Assembly: GCA_040751775.1 (NCBI GenBank)
Contig: JBFMGD010000009.1
Coordinates: forward strand, 1 to 64,000
Source: JBFMGD01 sp040751775
GTDB lineage: Bacteria > Bacillota > Dethiobacteria > DTU022
DNA: 64,000 nt
Direction of reading: 5' to 3'
Of the stretch, positions 34,307-43,599 are shown piece by piece. Each line of letters begins with the position of its first letter. The first letter of the stretch is position 1. A program made the position numbers and the translations under genes. The notes under the pieces were generated by a model that was not told the origin of the DNA, made no database searches, and saw only the letters and a list, made by a program, of their open reading frames with translations.

Positions 34307-35422
34307 GTGAAGATTGTTGTGTTGGGCGGTGCGGGCGATATGGGCTCGGAAGCAGTGCGTGATTTAATTCAGTCTACCGATGTTGAACAGGTGACTATTG
34401 CAGACCGAAATGTCAAAGCGGCAGAAAAACTGGCCGTTGAACTTGGCGGCGAGCGGCTTGCGGTCGAGGAGGTGGATGCGACCTCTCACCAAGATCTCGT
34501 CCGTGTGCTTAAAGGCCACTCAGCGGCGGCGGGGGCGTTAGGCCCATTTTACCGGTTTGAAAAGCCAATTGTGGAGGCGGCTCTCGATGCGGGAGTAAAC
34601 TACGTCAGTATTTGTGATGATCACGACGCCGCCGCGGCTGTTCTGGATCTGGACGCACTAGCCCGGGAAAGAGGTTTGAAAATACTGACCGGGTTGGGTT
34701 GGACACCCGGTTTGAGCAACATCCTGGCGCGTAAGGGCTACGAGGAGCTGGATCAGGCGCAAAGAATTCAGGTATACTGGGCCGGCAGCGCAGGCGATTC
34801 GGAAGGCCTAGCAGTAATCATGCACACTATTCATATATTCACCGGGATGGTCACCTCTTTCCAGGATGGCCGGCTTATAGAGGTAAAAGCCGGTTCGGAT
34901 AAGGAGATCGTGCAGTTCCCGGCGCCTCTGGATCGGGTGCAGACTTTTCATCTGGGACATCCGGAGCCGGTAACCCTGCCTTGTTACCTGGAAGGGTTGC
35001 AGGAGGTTACTCTAAAGGGAGGGTTGGCCGAGAATTACTTAAACAGCCTGTCCAAACTGGTGGTGGCTTTGAAACTGACTAACAGTATAAGCAAAAAACA
35101 GCGTCTGGCAAATGTTCTTAAAAAAGTGCTGCCGCTGTTTCCAGTTAATCAGAAAAGGTGTTATTCCGGCATCCGGGTTGATATTACCGGTATATTAGAC
35201 AATAAAAAGAAGGTTATTTCCTACACCGCCGTGGACCATATGCGCCGTTTGACCGGAATTCCCTTAAGCATAGGTGCCTATTTGATGGCTAAGGGTGAAA
35301 TTTCTCGCCTCGGAGTCTACGGACCGGAAGCACAAGGGGCAATTGCCCCGGATAGATTCTTGCATGAACTGGCACTCCGGGAAGTCCGGGTGGAACGTTA
35401 TGAAAACTGTTTGAGTGAGTAG
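34307..35422 (+). CDS. Saccharopine dehydrogenase-like NAD(P)-binding protein
   Basis: 371 aa. N-terminal Rossmann fold with LGGAGDMGSEAV (GxGxxG type), then the pattern GPFYRFEKPIVEAALDAGVNYV typical of the saccharopine dehydrogenase/lysine ketoglutarate reductase superfamily, and TGLGWTPGLSNILA. Bacterial members of this type rarely have known substrates. GTG start after GGAGGATCC. Cotranscribed with and likely regulated by the TetR protein; a terminator follows at 35498. Confidence 0.8.
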   Translation: MKIVVLGGAGDMGSEAVRDLIQSTDVEQVTIADRNVKAAEKLAVELGGERLAVEEVDATSHQDLVRVLKGHSAAAGALGPFYRFEKPIVEAALDAGVNYVSICDDHDAAAAVLDLDALARERGLKILTGLGWTPGLSNILARKGYEELDQAQRIQVYWAGSAGDSEGLAVIMHTIHIFTGMVTSFQDGRLIEVKAGSDKEIVQFPAPLDRVQTFHLGHPEPVTLPCYLEGLQEVTLKGGLAENYLNSLSKLVVALKLTNSISKKQRLANVLKKVLPLFPVNQKRCYSGIRVDITGILDNKKKVISYTAVDHMRRLTGIPLSIGAYLMAKGEISRLGVYGPEAQGAIAPDRFLHELALREVRVERYENCLSE

Positions 35423-35497
35423 GTTCCAGCGCCGTCGGCGTTACCGGTAGCGCAGGCACACTCTACCTTGGACAGACATGAATTAATCTAGACCTAT

Positions 35498-35528
35498 CCC
35501 CCGTTTAATAATTGACGGGGGTTTTTTT
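35498..35528 (+). terminator. Terminator after the tetR-saccharopine dehydrogenase unit
   Basis: CCCCCGT / ACGGGGG stem with a ten-base loop and seven T. Confidence 0.9.
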
Positions 35529-35648
35529 GTTGGAGTGACCGTGATCCGTCTGCAGAAAGCCGGTGCAAAACTTACGATTGATGGTGTAAATTGCCCGTTC
35601 TACCCTGGAGGTGTCCCGGACACCAGCCAAAGTGAATAGCCGCGCTTT

Positions 35649-35677
35649 TTGGCCGGATCAAGATCGCAGGTTATAAT
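35649..35677 (+). promoter_or_regulatory. Candidate sigma-A promoter of the DUF1659-DUF2922 pair
   Basis: TTGGCC (35649-35654), 17 bases, TATAAT (35672-35677), 49 bases before the ATG. Confidence 0.5.
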
Positions 35678-35725
35678 CAGGGTTAGCTCTGCAGGGCAGC
35701 GGTTTATTTGGAAGGAGGTGATAAT

Positions 35726-35950
35726 ATGGCGGTTACATCGACACCCCTAATTTCCCGGATGCAATTACGGCTGAGCGTGGGATTTGACGGCAGCGGCAAT
35801 CCGGTCATGCGTACCCGTTCCTATGCCAATATTAAACCGGGTGCTTCCGACGAAGCTGTTTTTGAGACGGGGCAAAATCTGGCCGATTTCCAGGAGCATA
35901 CGCTGGAAGCCATTCGCAGGGTTGATGAATTCGAACTGGAAGAAGAGTAA
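35726..35950 (+). CDS. DUF1659 protein
   Basis: 74 aa small protein of a family found in spore-forming Firmicutes and typically encoded next to a DUF2922 gene, as here. It reads LRLSVGFDGSGNPVMRTRSY and is acidic at the C-terminus. Function unknown. ATG after GGAAGGAGGTGAT. Confidence 0.85.
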   Translation: MAVTSTPLISRMQLRLSVGFDGSGNPVMRTRSYANIKPGASDEAVFETGQNLADFQEHTLEAIRRVDEFELEEE

Positions 35951-35988
35951 TCCCTTCAGCTCATTATTATTGGAAAGGAGGTAGTCAA

Positions 35989-36207
35989 ATGAGTGCGACT
36001 CTGCAGCTGATATTCCGCAATACCGCCGGGCGGAATGTAACGCTTTCGGTACCGGACGCCCTTGAGGATCTGGATAGCGAAGTTGTCGGCAGCGTCATGG
36101 CTGACATTCTAAGCCGGAACATTTTTCACACTACCGGAGGCGATTTACAGGAACGAGTCAGAGCTCAACTGGTGACCCGTGAAGTAAACACCCTCGTTGA
36201 GTATTGA
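35989..36207 (+). CDS. DUF2922 protein
   Basis: 72 aa. Pattern LQLIFRNTAGRNVTLSVPD and a later VTREVNTLVEY match DUF2922. Thirty-eight bases after the DUF1659 gene, with GGAAAGGAGG before the ATG. Function unknown; the pair is probably one unit ended by the hairpin at 36215. Confidence 0.85.
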   Translation: MSATLQLIFRNTAGRNVTLSVPDALEDLDSEVVGSVMADILSRNIFHTTGGDLQERVRAQLVTREVNTLVEY

Positions 36208-36214
36208 TTAAATA

Positions 36215-36237
36215 AGGCGCCCCGCGGGGCGCCTTTA
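36215..36237 (+). terminator. Terminator after the DUF2922 gene
   Basis: AGGCGCCCC / GGGGCGCCT perfect stem with a two-base centre, followed by only three T. Confidence 0.7.
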
Positions 36238-36316
36238 AAAAATGATGATTTTTGAACCAACCGTTCGAACCCTTCATAGTCTGTAGTAGCAGTAAAATTA
36301 TGAAGGAGAGAAAGAG

Positions 36317-37375
36317 ATGGAAAAAAAAGTCAAGCTCAGCCGGAAATGCCGTCATGGGCTTTTAAAAAAACCGAATGTAGTGGGAGTCGGGGTGGGATAT
36401 CGCGAAAAAGAGGGCAAAAGAACCGAAAATAAATCGATCGTTGTATTCGTTACTGAGAAAGTGGCGCGTCATGAGCTCAGGAATACGGAACTGGTGCCCC
36501 CAACGTTAAAGGGCCGGCAGGTTGATGTAATAGAAATCGGTGAAATTCGCCTGTTGGATGAGGAAGAAGAGCCGCATGAACGGAAAAATGGCACGGTTAC
36601 GGCAACCCCTGATCATCTAAAACGTTACCGCCCTGCTCCCGGCGGTGTGAGTATCGGCCATTATAAAATTACCGCGGGTACACTCGGCGCGGTAGTGCGT
36701 GATAAGCGCAGCGGCGCACGCTTGATTCTTTCCAACAATCATGTTTTAGCCAACACCTCATCCGGCAATGATGGCCGGGCTTCCATCGGGGACGCGGTAC
36801 TGCAGCCGGGCGTGTATGACGGCGGCAAGGAAAGTAATGATCTAATCGGACGCCTTGCACGGTTTATTCCGATGCAGCGCACTTTATTCCGTTCAGAGTG
36901 TGCCACTGCCGCGGCATGGGAACGCGCAGTAAACAGGTTTCTCTCCCTGGTACGCCCGCAGTACCAAATCACTTTACAGCGTGAAAATGAGAAAGGCAAC
37001 CTGGTAGACGCCGCCCTGGCTGCTCCGCTCCAGGAAACCGATCTTTCCGATGAAGTTCTGGGATTGGGCAAAATTATGGGTGTGGCCGAGGCTTATCTGG
37101 GGCAGCAGATCTCATTCAGCGGCAGGACCAGCGGGTTGGTGAGCGGTAAAGTGATTGCAGAAGATGTCAGCCTGTATATCACGATGAATCCCGGGGAACA
37201 TGTTTTATTTGATGATCAGCTCATTACTACGGCTGTATCTCGCCCCGGGGACAGCGGGTCACTGGTTATGGATCGAAATAACAAGGCTGTCGGGCTTCTT
37301 TTTGCCGGATCGGATAAGGTTAGCATCTGTAATCGAATCAATAATGTTTGCCGCTTGCTCGACATTGAGTTTTAA
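36317..37375 (+). CDS. Trypsin-like serine protease (chymotrypsin fold, NAL1-like)
   Basis: 352 aa without signal peptide. The N-terminal 100 residues carry VVGVGVGYREKEG and SIVVFVTEKV; the protease domain follows with a likely triad: His in LSNNHVLAN, Asp in VDAALAAP, Ser in RPGDSGSLV, then GLLFAGS. Cytoplasmic or possibly spore-associated trypsin-like proteins of this form are found across Firmicutes and resemble the plant NAL1 type; their target is unknown. ATG after GAAGGAGAG. Confidence 0.78.
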   Translation: MEKKVKLSRKCRHGLLKKPNVVGVGVGYREKEGKRTENKSIVVFVTEKVARHELRNTELVPPTLKGRQVDVIEIGEIRLLDEEEEPHERKNGTVTATPDHLKRYRPAPGGVSIGHYKITAGTLGAVVRDKRSGARLILSNNHVLANTSSGNDGRASIGDAVLQPGVYDGGKESNDLIGRLARFIPMQRTLFRSECATAAAWERAVNRFLSLVRPQYQITLQRENEKGNLVDAALAAPLQETDLSDEVLGLGKIMGVAEAYLGQQISFSGRTSGLVSGKVIAEDVSLYITMNPGEHVLFDDQLITTAVSRPGDSGSLVMDRNNKAVGLLFAGSDKVSICNRINNVCRLLDIEF

Positions 37376-37462
37376 GTTTCGGGGATAATCTAAAAAAAGG
37401 GAAGTAGGTTTAAAGCAGAGAATAGAACAGCATTGATTATATTCCGGAAAGGACAGGGCTTA

Positions 37463-38257
37463 ATGAATATCGGCCTTGCTTTAAGCGGTGGTGCAGCCCG
37501 TGGTATTGCGCATATCGGGGTGTTAAAATATCTTGAAGAAATCAACGTCCGACCCGTCCGCATTGCAGGAACCAGCGCCGGAAGCATTGTCGCCTCTTTC
37601 TATTGTGCCGGTATTTCTGTTGACGAAATTGAAAGAATCGTTCTGGGCCTTACCTGGAAGGATGTAATCAAGCTTGGCTTGCCCCGGATGGGGTTGATAA
37701 ACTCTGAATTGCTGGAGAAGTTTGTAGAGTTTCATATTGGTAAAGTTACTTTTGCTCAACTGAAGATTCCCCTGACGGTGAACGCGGTCGATCTAATCAG
37801 CGGGGAAGAGGTAATCATGGAAAGCGGTCCAGTAGCCACGGCGGTTCAGGCCAGTTGTGCCATTCCGGGTATATTTACCCCTGTCTGCCTTGGAAACCGG
37901 CTTCTGGTGGACGGCGGTCTGTTAAATAATGTTCCGGTAAAGCTGCTGCACGATAAGGGGGTTGATTATTTAATCGCCGTTGATATTAATGCGCAGAGAC
38001 CGCTTTTGGATGATCCGCAGAATATTTTTGATGTCCTGGCCCAATCTTTTTATATCGTCCAAAAAAGCCGTGATTTGCTCAGCCGCGAGTATGCCGATTT
38101 AATCGTGGAACCGGTTTTAGGGGATATCGCCTTTTGGGATATTACCAGGGCGGAAGAGTTGATGCAACGGGGTTATGAAGCCTGCCGTGCAAGCATGGCT
38201 GCAGCCAAAACGGCTAAAAAAAGAAACCGATTCATCAGCTGGCTCGGTTTCCGTTAA
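37463..38257 (+). CDS. Patatin-like phospholipase/esterase
   Basis: 264 aa. Oxyanion motif SGGAARGIAHIG, nucleophile elbow GTSAGS and catalytic dyad DGGLLNNVP. The family (RssA/YlbK-like) hydrolyses acyl esters of lipids. ATG 37463 follows AAAGGACAGGG; a frame opening at 37433 has no ribosome site. Confidence 0.88.
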   Translation: MNIGLALSGGAARGIAHIGVLKYLEEINVRPVRIAGTSAGSIVASFYCAGISVDEIERIVLGLTWKDVIKLGLPRMGLINSELLEKFVEFHIGKVTFAQLKIPLTVNAVDLISGEEVIMESGPVATAVQASCAIPGIFTPVCLGNRLLVDGGLLNNVPVKLLHDKGVDYLIAVDINAQRPLLDDPQNIFDVLAQSFYIVQKSRDLLSREYADLIVEPVLGDIAFWDITRAEELMQRGYEACRASMAAAKTAKKRNRFISWLGFR

Positions 38258-38324
38258 CATTTGGGATTTGCGGTGCGCCTGAGCATGCAAAGCGCTAAAA
38301 TAACCTAAGCGAGAGGGAGATAAT

Positions 38325-38951
38325 ATGAATCTAAACTTCATGGAAGCCGTACAAGCCCGGCGCAGCATACGCAAGTTTACGGATCAACCGGTGCCTCGTG
38401 CAATGCTTGAGCAGATTCTGGAAGCCGCCCGGCTGGCTCCCTCAGGCACAAATCGCCAGCCCTGGCGGTTTGTCCTGCTTACCGAAGCTTCAGAAAGACG
38501 TAGGTTAACCGGCGCGGTGCTGCAGACATTTGTTACCGCGGCACCGGCGCTTTTCGTCTGCTGCCTGGACCTGAAAGCCTTTACCCGGAGCGGTGTGGCA
38601 GCAAGGCTAGAAGAGTTGGTAGACGCAGGTGTTTTCTCCCGGGAGGATCTGTCTGTTATTTACGGGAGCGGTATCCCCGAAAAGGTGGAAGATGTAAAAA
38701 TATCCGCTTTCACCTACCTGGATCTGGGTATAGCCGTCGAGCATATGGCCTTGCAGGCGGCAAGTTTAGGCCTCGGCAGCTGCTGGGTGCGCCTTTTCAA
38801 TCCGGCTCAAGTTCGTGAAGTACTGGGGCTTCCGCCTGATATAAAAGTAGCGGCCCTGTTGCCGGTCGGTTATCCCGCCCAGGATCCGCCGCCCAGGCCG
38901 CGTCTCTCACTGGAGGAGTTGCTTTTGCAGCCGAACTGGCAGCAGAGCTAG
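38325..38951 (+). CDS. Nitroreductase family protein
   Basis: 208 aa FMN-dependent nitroreductase fold: RRSIRKFTDQPVP, APSGTNRQPWRFV (FMN phosphate binding) and a C-terminal GLGSCWVRLF. Substrate unknown. Terminated by the hairpin at 38964. Confidence 0.88.
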   Translation: MNLNFMEAVQARRSIRKFTDQPVPRAMLEQILEAARLAPSGTNRQPWRFVLLTEASERRRLTGAVLQTFVTAAPALFVCCLDLKAFTRSGVAARLEELVDAGVFSREDLSVIYGSGIPEKVEDVKISAFTYLDLGIAVEHMALQAASLGLGSCWVRLFNPAQVREVLGLPPDIKVAALLPVGYPAQDPPPRPRLSLEELLLQPNWQQS

Positions 38952-38963
38952 TGGGTTTGGGTA

Positions 38964-38998
38964 AAGAGGCCGCGTTCTTCCGCGGCCTCTTGCTTTTA
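38964..38998. terminator. Bidirectional terminator between the nitroreductase gene and PFOR
   Basis: AAGAGGCCGCG / CGCGGCCTCTT stem with a six-base loop, T-rich on the plus strand, between two convergent genes. Confidence 0.85.
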
Positions 38999-39002
38999 CT
39001 TT

Positions 39003-42000
39003 TTATGACTGGGCAAGTTGTTTGTACGTTTCCAGTCGATTTTTGGCTTCTCGTTCCGCTTTCCGGAAAAGCTCTTCTGCACTGTCAGGAAACTCGTTAA
39101 ACAATGCCCGGAAGCGTACTTCATTCATCAGGAAGCCTCGCAGTTCCTCTTTCGGCTCTTTCGAATCGAGGCTGAAGGGGTTTTTACCCTCCAAAGCCAG
39201 AAGGGGGTTAAACCGGTAAAGCGGCCAGTAGCCCGATTCCACCGCCAGTTTCCCTTCTCGCTGGCTTAAGCCCATGTTGATGCCGTGGGCGATACAAGGG
39301 GAGTAGGCAATAATAATAGACGGTCCGGGATAGCTTTCCGCCTCCACCAGCGCTTTTATCAAGTGATTTTTATTGGCCCCCATTGATACCGAAGCCACAT
39401 AGACGTAGCCGTAGCTCATGGCCATCATGCCCAAATCCTTTTTCCGGGTTTTCTTCCCCGTTGCCGCAAATTTAGCAATCGCCGCGGTAGGAGTGGATTT
39501 GGATGATTGGCCTCCAGTATTCGAATAGACTTCAGTATCCATGACAAGCAGATTTACGTCGGCCCCGGTGGAGATAACGTGGTCCAGGCCGCCGAAACCG
39601 ATATCGTATGCCCAACCGTCCCCTCCGATAATCCAGATTGAACGCTTCGGCAGCAGCTCCGCCAGATTCCGAATTTGCTCCAGGACCGGACGCAGTTCAC
39701 CGGATGCCTGTTTAATCGCCGGTTCCAGCAGCGCGTTAATCCGGTCAGCTGCCTGCAGGGAGGGCTCGCCCTGGTCTTTATCTTTAACCCATTGTTGAAA
39801 AACAGCTTGCAACTCCGGTTTGAGCGCCAGCGTGAGTGCTTTTTCTACCAAGCCGGTCAGCACATCCCGTTGCTGCGTTACAGCCAGGTAGTAGCCGTAC
39901 CCGAATTCGGCATTATCTTCAAAAAGCGAACTGGCCCAGGCCGGTCCCCTTCCCCTGTCATCCAGGGTATAGGGGACTGTTGGGGCATTGCCGCCGTAAA
40001 TTGAAGAGCAGCCGGTGGCATTGGCCACGATCATCCGGTTGCCGAACATTTGCGTGACAACCTTAATATAAGGGGTCTCGCCGCATCCGGCGCAGGCCCC
40101 GGAATACTCGAATAGCGGTTTGCGGAACTGGCTGCCCCGCACGGTGTTCGGAGCAATATCCAGCTCCAGCTTAGGCAGATTTTCTGCAAAGCGGAAATTG
40201 GCGTCTTCTACAGCGGCAACCTCGTCCAGAGATTTCATCTCTAGCGGCGGTTCTTTGGCCGGGCAGATATCAACGCAGTTACCGCAACCGGTACAGTCCA
40301 GCGGCGAGATCTGGATCCGGTACTGCAAGCCGGCGGTATCTTTTCCGCTGCCTTCTTTGGTAATGAAATTTTCCGGCGCGCCGGTCAGGTCTGCCGGACG
40401 GGCCAGATAAGGCCGGATCGCAGCGTGCGGGCAGACAAAAGAACACTGGTTACACTGAATACAGTGTTCCGGATTCCACACGGGAACCTGTACGGCGATG
40501 CCGCGCTTCTCGTAACGGGTGGTCCCGGTTGGGACGGTGCCGTCGGGGCTAAATGCGCTGACCGGGAGTTTGTCTCCCTTGAGCTCGATCATCGGATAAA
40601 TCACTTCGCGCACATATTCAGGCGCTTCCTCCGGCGTAAATACAGCCCCGGTTTCAGCCCCGGCCCAATCGGCGGGGTAGTTTATCTCCTCCAGCGCCTC
40701 GATGCTCTTCCGGATGGCTGCCGTATTCTTTTCAATCACTTTTGCGCCTTTTTTACCATATGATTTTTGGATCATCTTTTCGATCTGCGCAAAAGCCAGT
40801 TCGGTATCGATTACCTGCGACACTTTAAAGAACGCCGCCTGCATGATCACGTTAATCCGGGTACCCAGCCCCAGTTCTTCCGCGATTTTGAATGCGTCAA
40901 TATTATAAAACTTCAGTCTCTTACCGGCAATGATTCGTTTAACGGCAGCCGGCAGGCGCTCCGCCATCTCTTCGACAGACCAGTTGGAGTTAAGCAAAAA
41001 CACCCCGCTGTCTTTGATTCCTTCCAGTACTGCATAACGGGTCATGTAGGACGGGTTATGGCAGGCGACGAAATCAGCCTGGTCGATCAGATAAGGTGAT
41101 TGAATCGGTTCCGGCCCAAACCGCAGGTGGGATACCGTAATGCCGCCCGATTTTTTAGAGTCGTACACAAAGTAGCCTTGCGCGTAAAGATCGGTATTGT
41201 TCCCAATAATGATAATGCTGTTCTTGTTAGCCCCTACTGTGCCGTCTGAACCGAGGCCGTAGAACTTGCCTCGAAATACTCCGGCCGGAGCGGTATCAAG
41301 GGGTTCTTTAACCTCCAGCGAGGTGCCGGTAACATCATCGTTGATCCCGACTGTAAAGTGATTCTTAGGCTGGTCTTTTTTCAGGTTGTCTAAAACGGCT
41401 TTGACCATTGGCGGGCTGAATTCCTTGGAGCCAAGTCCGTAGCGTCCACCGATGACAAGGGGGTTTTTTTGATTTTCCATTAAAGTGGTACAGATATCCT
41501 GGTAGAGCGGTTCTCCGGGAGCGCCCGGTTCCTTGGTGCGGTCCAGGACAGCGATCCGCTTGCAGGATCGCGGTAACGCTGCCAGGAAGTGTTCATAGGA
41601 GAATGGCCGGAAGAGGCGCACCTTTACCAGCCCTACCTTTTCTCCTTTTTGGACCAGGTAGTTAACCGTTTCTTCCACTGTATCACATGCTGAACCCATA
41701 CAGATAATCACATTTTCAGCATCCGGCGCGCCGGTATAATCAAACAAATTATATCGGCGACCGGTGATCTGGTATAGTTGTTTGAATACCCCGGAAACGA
41801 TTTCGGGAACAGCCAGGTAATAGGTGTTGGCCGCTTCCCGGCCCTGGAAGTAGGTATCGGGGTTCTGGGCGGTGCCGCGCTGATGGGGGTGCAGAGGGCT
41901 TAATGCCCGGCTCCTGAATGCTTCGATTGCCTCCCAGTCCACTACCTTCCTGATATCTTCGTAATCGATCAGTTCGATTTTTTGCACTTCATGCGATGTG

Positions 42001-42530
42001 CGGAACCCGTCAAAAAAGTGAATAAACGGTACTCGCGCTTTTAAAGTACTGAGGTGGGCCGCCAACCCGAGGTCCATTACTTCCTGGACGGAAGCCGCCG
42101 CGAGCATGGCAAAGCCGGTTTGACGGGCAGCCATCACGTCGGAATGATCTCCGAATATAGAAAGGGCGTGCGTGGACAGGGCCCTGGCGGAAACGTGAAA
42201 TACCGTTGGCAATAGCTCTCCCGCGATTTTAAACATGTTCGGAATCATCAACAGCAGCCCCTGGGATGCTGTAAATGTGGTGGTAAGCGCGCCGGTGACA
42301 AGTGAACCGTGCACCGCCCCCGCCGCTCCGGCTTCCGATTGCATGGTGGCGATGCGCAGTGTTTGCCCGAAAAGATTCTTTTTACCGTAAGCAGCCCAAT
42401 CATCGCAGGTTTCTGCCATCGGGGAAGACGGTGTGATCGGGTATATCGCCGCCACATCACTGAGGGCATAAGCGCTATAGGCCGCTGCTGTGTTGCCGTC
42501 AAGGGTATCGGTTTTTGCTTTTTTAGACAT
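39003..42530 (-). CDS. nifJ: Pyruvate:ferredoxin (flavodoxin) oxidoreductase, single-chain
   Basis: 1175 aa homodimer type with all domains fused. N-terminal domain with YPITPSSPMAE; two 4Fe-4S ferredoxin motifs CIQCNQCSFVCP and CTGCGNCVDICP; the proximal cluster Cys in CAGCGETPY; and the TPP site GDGWAYDIGFGGLDHV with NTGGQSSKSTP. It oxidises pyruvate with CoA to acetyl-CoA, CO2 and reduced ferredoxin, central in anaerobes. ATG 42530 is preceded by GGAGG; an earlier GTG at 42545 overlaps that site. Monocistronic. Confidence 0.97.
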   Translation of the reverse strand: MSKKAKTDTLDGNTAAAYSAYALSDVAAIYPITPSSPMAETCDDWAAYGKKNLFGQTLRIATMQSEAGAAGAVHGSLVTGALTTTFTASQGLLLMIPNMFKIAGELLPTVFHVSARALSTHALSIFGDHSDVMAARQTGFAMLAAASVQEVMDLGLAAHLSTLKARVPFIHFFDGFRTSHEVQKIELIDYEDIRKVVDWEAIEAFRSRALSPLHPHQRGTAQNPDTYFQGREAANTYYLAVPEIVSGVFKQLYQITGRRYNLFDYTGAPDAENVIICMGSACDTVEETVNYLVQKGEKVGLVKVRLFRPFSYEHFLAALPRSCKRIAVLDRTKEPGAPGEPLYQDICTTLMENQKNPLVIGGRYGLGSKEFSPPMVKAVLDNLKKDQPKNHFTVGINDDVTGTSLEVKEPLDTAPAGVFRGKFYGLGSDGTVGANKNSIIIIGNNTDLYAQGYFVYDSKKSGGITVSHLRFGPEPIQSPYLIDQADFVACHNPSYMTRYAVLEGIKDSGVFLLNSNWSVEEMAERLPAAVKRIIAGKRLKFYNIDAFKIAEELGLGTRINVIMQAAFFKVSQVIDTELAFAQIEKMIQKSYGKKGAKVIEKNTAAIRKSIEALEEINYPADWAGAETGAVFTPEEAPEYVREVIYPMIELKGDKLPVSAFSPDGTVPTGTTRYEKRGIAVQVPVWNPEHCIQCNQCSFVCPHAAIRPYLARPADLTGAPENFITKEGSGKDTAGLQYRIQISPLDCTGCGNCVDICPAKEPPLEMKSLDEVAAVEDANFRFAENLPKLELDIAPNTVRGSQFRKPLFEYSGACAGCGETPYIKVVTQMFGNRMIVANATGCSSIYGGNAPTVPYTLDDRGRGPAWASSLFEDNAEFGYGYYLAVTQQRDVLTGLVEKALTLALKPELQAVFQQWVKDKDQGEPSLQAADRINALLEPAIKQASGELRPVLEQIRNLAELLPKRSIWIIGGDGWAYDIGFGGLDHVISTGADVNLLVMDTEVYSNTGGQSSKSTPTAAIAKFAATGKKTRKKDLGMMAMSYGYVYVASVSMGANKNHLIKALVEAESYPGPSIIIAYSPCIAHGINMGLSQREGKLAVESGYWPLYRFNPLLALEGKNPFSLDSKEPKEELRGFLMNEVRFRALFNEFPDSAEELFRKAEREAKNRLETYKQLAQS

Positions 42531-42788
42531 CACGTATTCCTCCACTATTTCGAATTTTGGAAGTTGTTTAAACGTTGTTTCTCTATTATTCTTACCTGAT
42601 TTATATTACCACTTCAGCTCGCAATTCTCAACTAACGGATCGGCAATTCACGACTAATTCTTAAAGCCATATGATCCAGTTTGTTTCCATATATAGGCTT
42701 GATTAATTATCCGTGTGGTTGAATTGACATAATCTCAAAGAAGGATTTGTTTTTTCAGTAAAGAAATTAACAGCAGAACAGTGTCGTA

Positions 42789-43514
42789 ATGGGGGTGGGA
42801 ACAACGGAACACAAGGCGAATTCCCGCATTGTGCTTGTGGTTGATGATGAGCCGGATCTGGTTAAACTGTTGAAGTTCAACCTGGAGAAAGAAGGATATT
42901 CCGTGCACACCGCTGCATCCGGTTCCGAAGCAATCGCTGCTGCGTTGCATTCTCCGCCCGATTTAATTATTCTGGACGTGATGCTACCGGAGATGGACGG
43001 GTTGGATGTTTGCCGCCGCTTAAGAAGTATTGAACAGACCGCAGCGGTACCGATCTTGATGCTCTCGGCTCGCAGGGAGGAACTTGATCGAGTGCTGGGC
43101 CTGGAGATGGGCGCTGACGACTACGTGGTCAAACCCTTCAGCGTGCGCGAGTTGGTAGCCCGAGTACGGGCTATGCTGCGACGCCAGGATCGGAAAGCGG
43201 TAACCGGGGTTGAAGAGGTTTTGGTGGTCAATGACGTGACCCTGTACCCCGAGCGGCACCAGGTGGTAGTACGGGGGGAGGCGTGCCTCCTCACCTTCAA
43301 GGAGTTCTCGCTGCTATACTTGCTGATGGCAAACGCCGGGAAGGTGATGACCAGGGATCTGCTGCTGGAGCGGGTTTGGGGGTATGAAACCGATATTGAT
43401 ACCAGAACCGTGGATGTTCATATTCGTTACCTCCGGCAGAAAATTGAGGCAGACCCCGCTGCCCCTGTTTATATCGAGACTGTCCGAGGCGTGGGTTACC
43501 GGTTTGCCAGGTAA
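42789..43514 (+). CDS. phoP: Phosphate-type response regulator (OmpR family)
   Basis: 241 aa. Receiver domain with acidic pair DDE, phospho-acceptor Asp63 in ILDVMLPEMDG, switch residues and Lys in YVVKPF; C-terminal winged helix with LTFKEFSLLYLL and RTVDVHIRYLRQKI. Followed by a histidine kinase and the pst genes, so PhoP/PhoB is the best reading. The start is unclear: ATG 42789 has no good ribosome site; GTG 42795 is close behind. Confidence 0.9.
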   Translation: MGVGTTEHKANSRIVLVVDDEPDLVKLLKFNLEKEGYSVHTAASGSEAIAAALHSPPDLIILDVMLPEMDGLDVCRRLRSIEQTAAVPILMLSARREELDRVLGLEMGADDYVVKPFSVRELVARVRAMLRRQDRKAVTGVEEVLVVNDVTLYPERHQVVVRGEACLLTFKEFSLLYLLMANAGKVMTRDLLLERVWGYETDIDTRTVDVHIRYLRQKIEADPAAPVYIETVRGVGYRFAR

Positions 43515-43599
43515 TTTTAAAAACCCTTGTTCTCTTAAGAATTACTGAGTTTGATTGCCGCACTAGTGGAATTCAATACCACCTAACGGGGGCAAAAAA

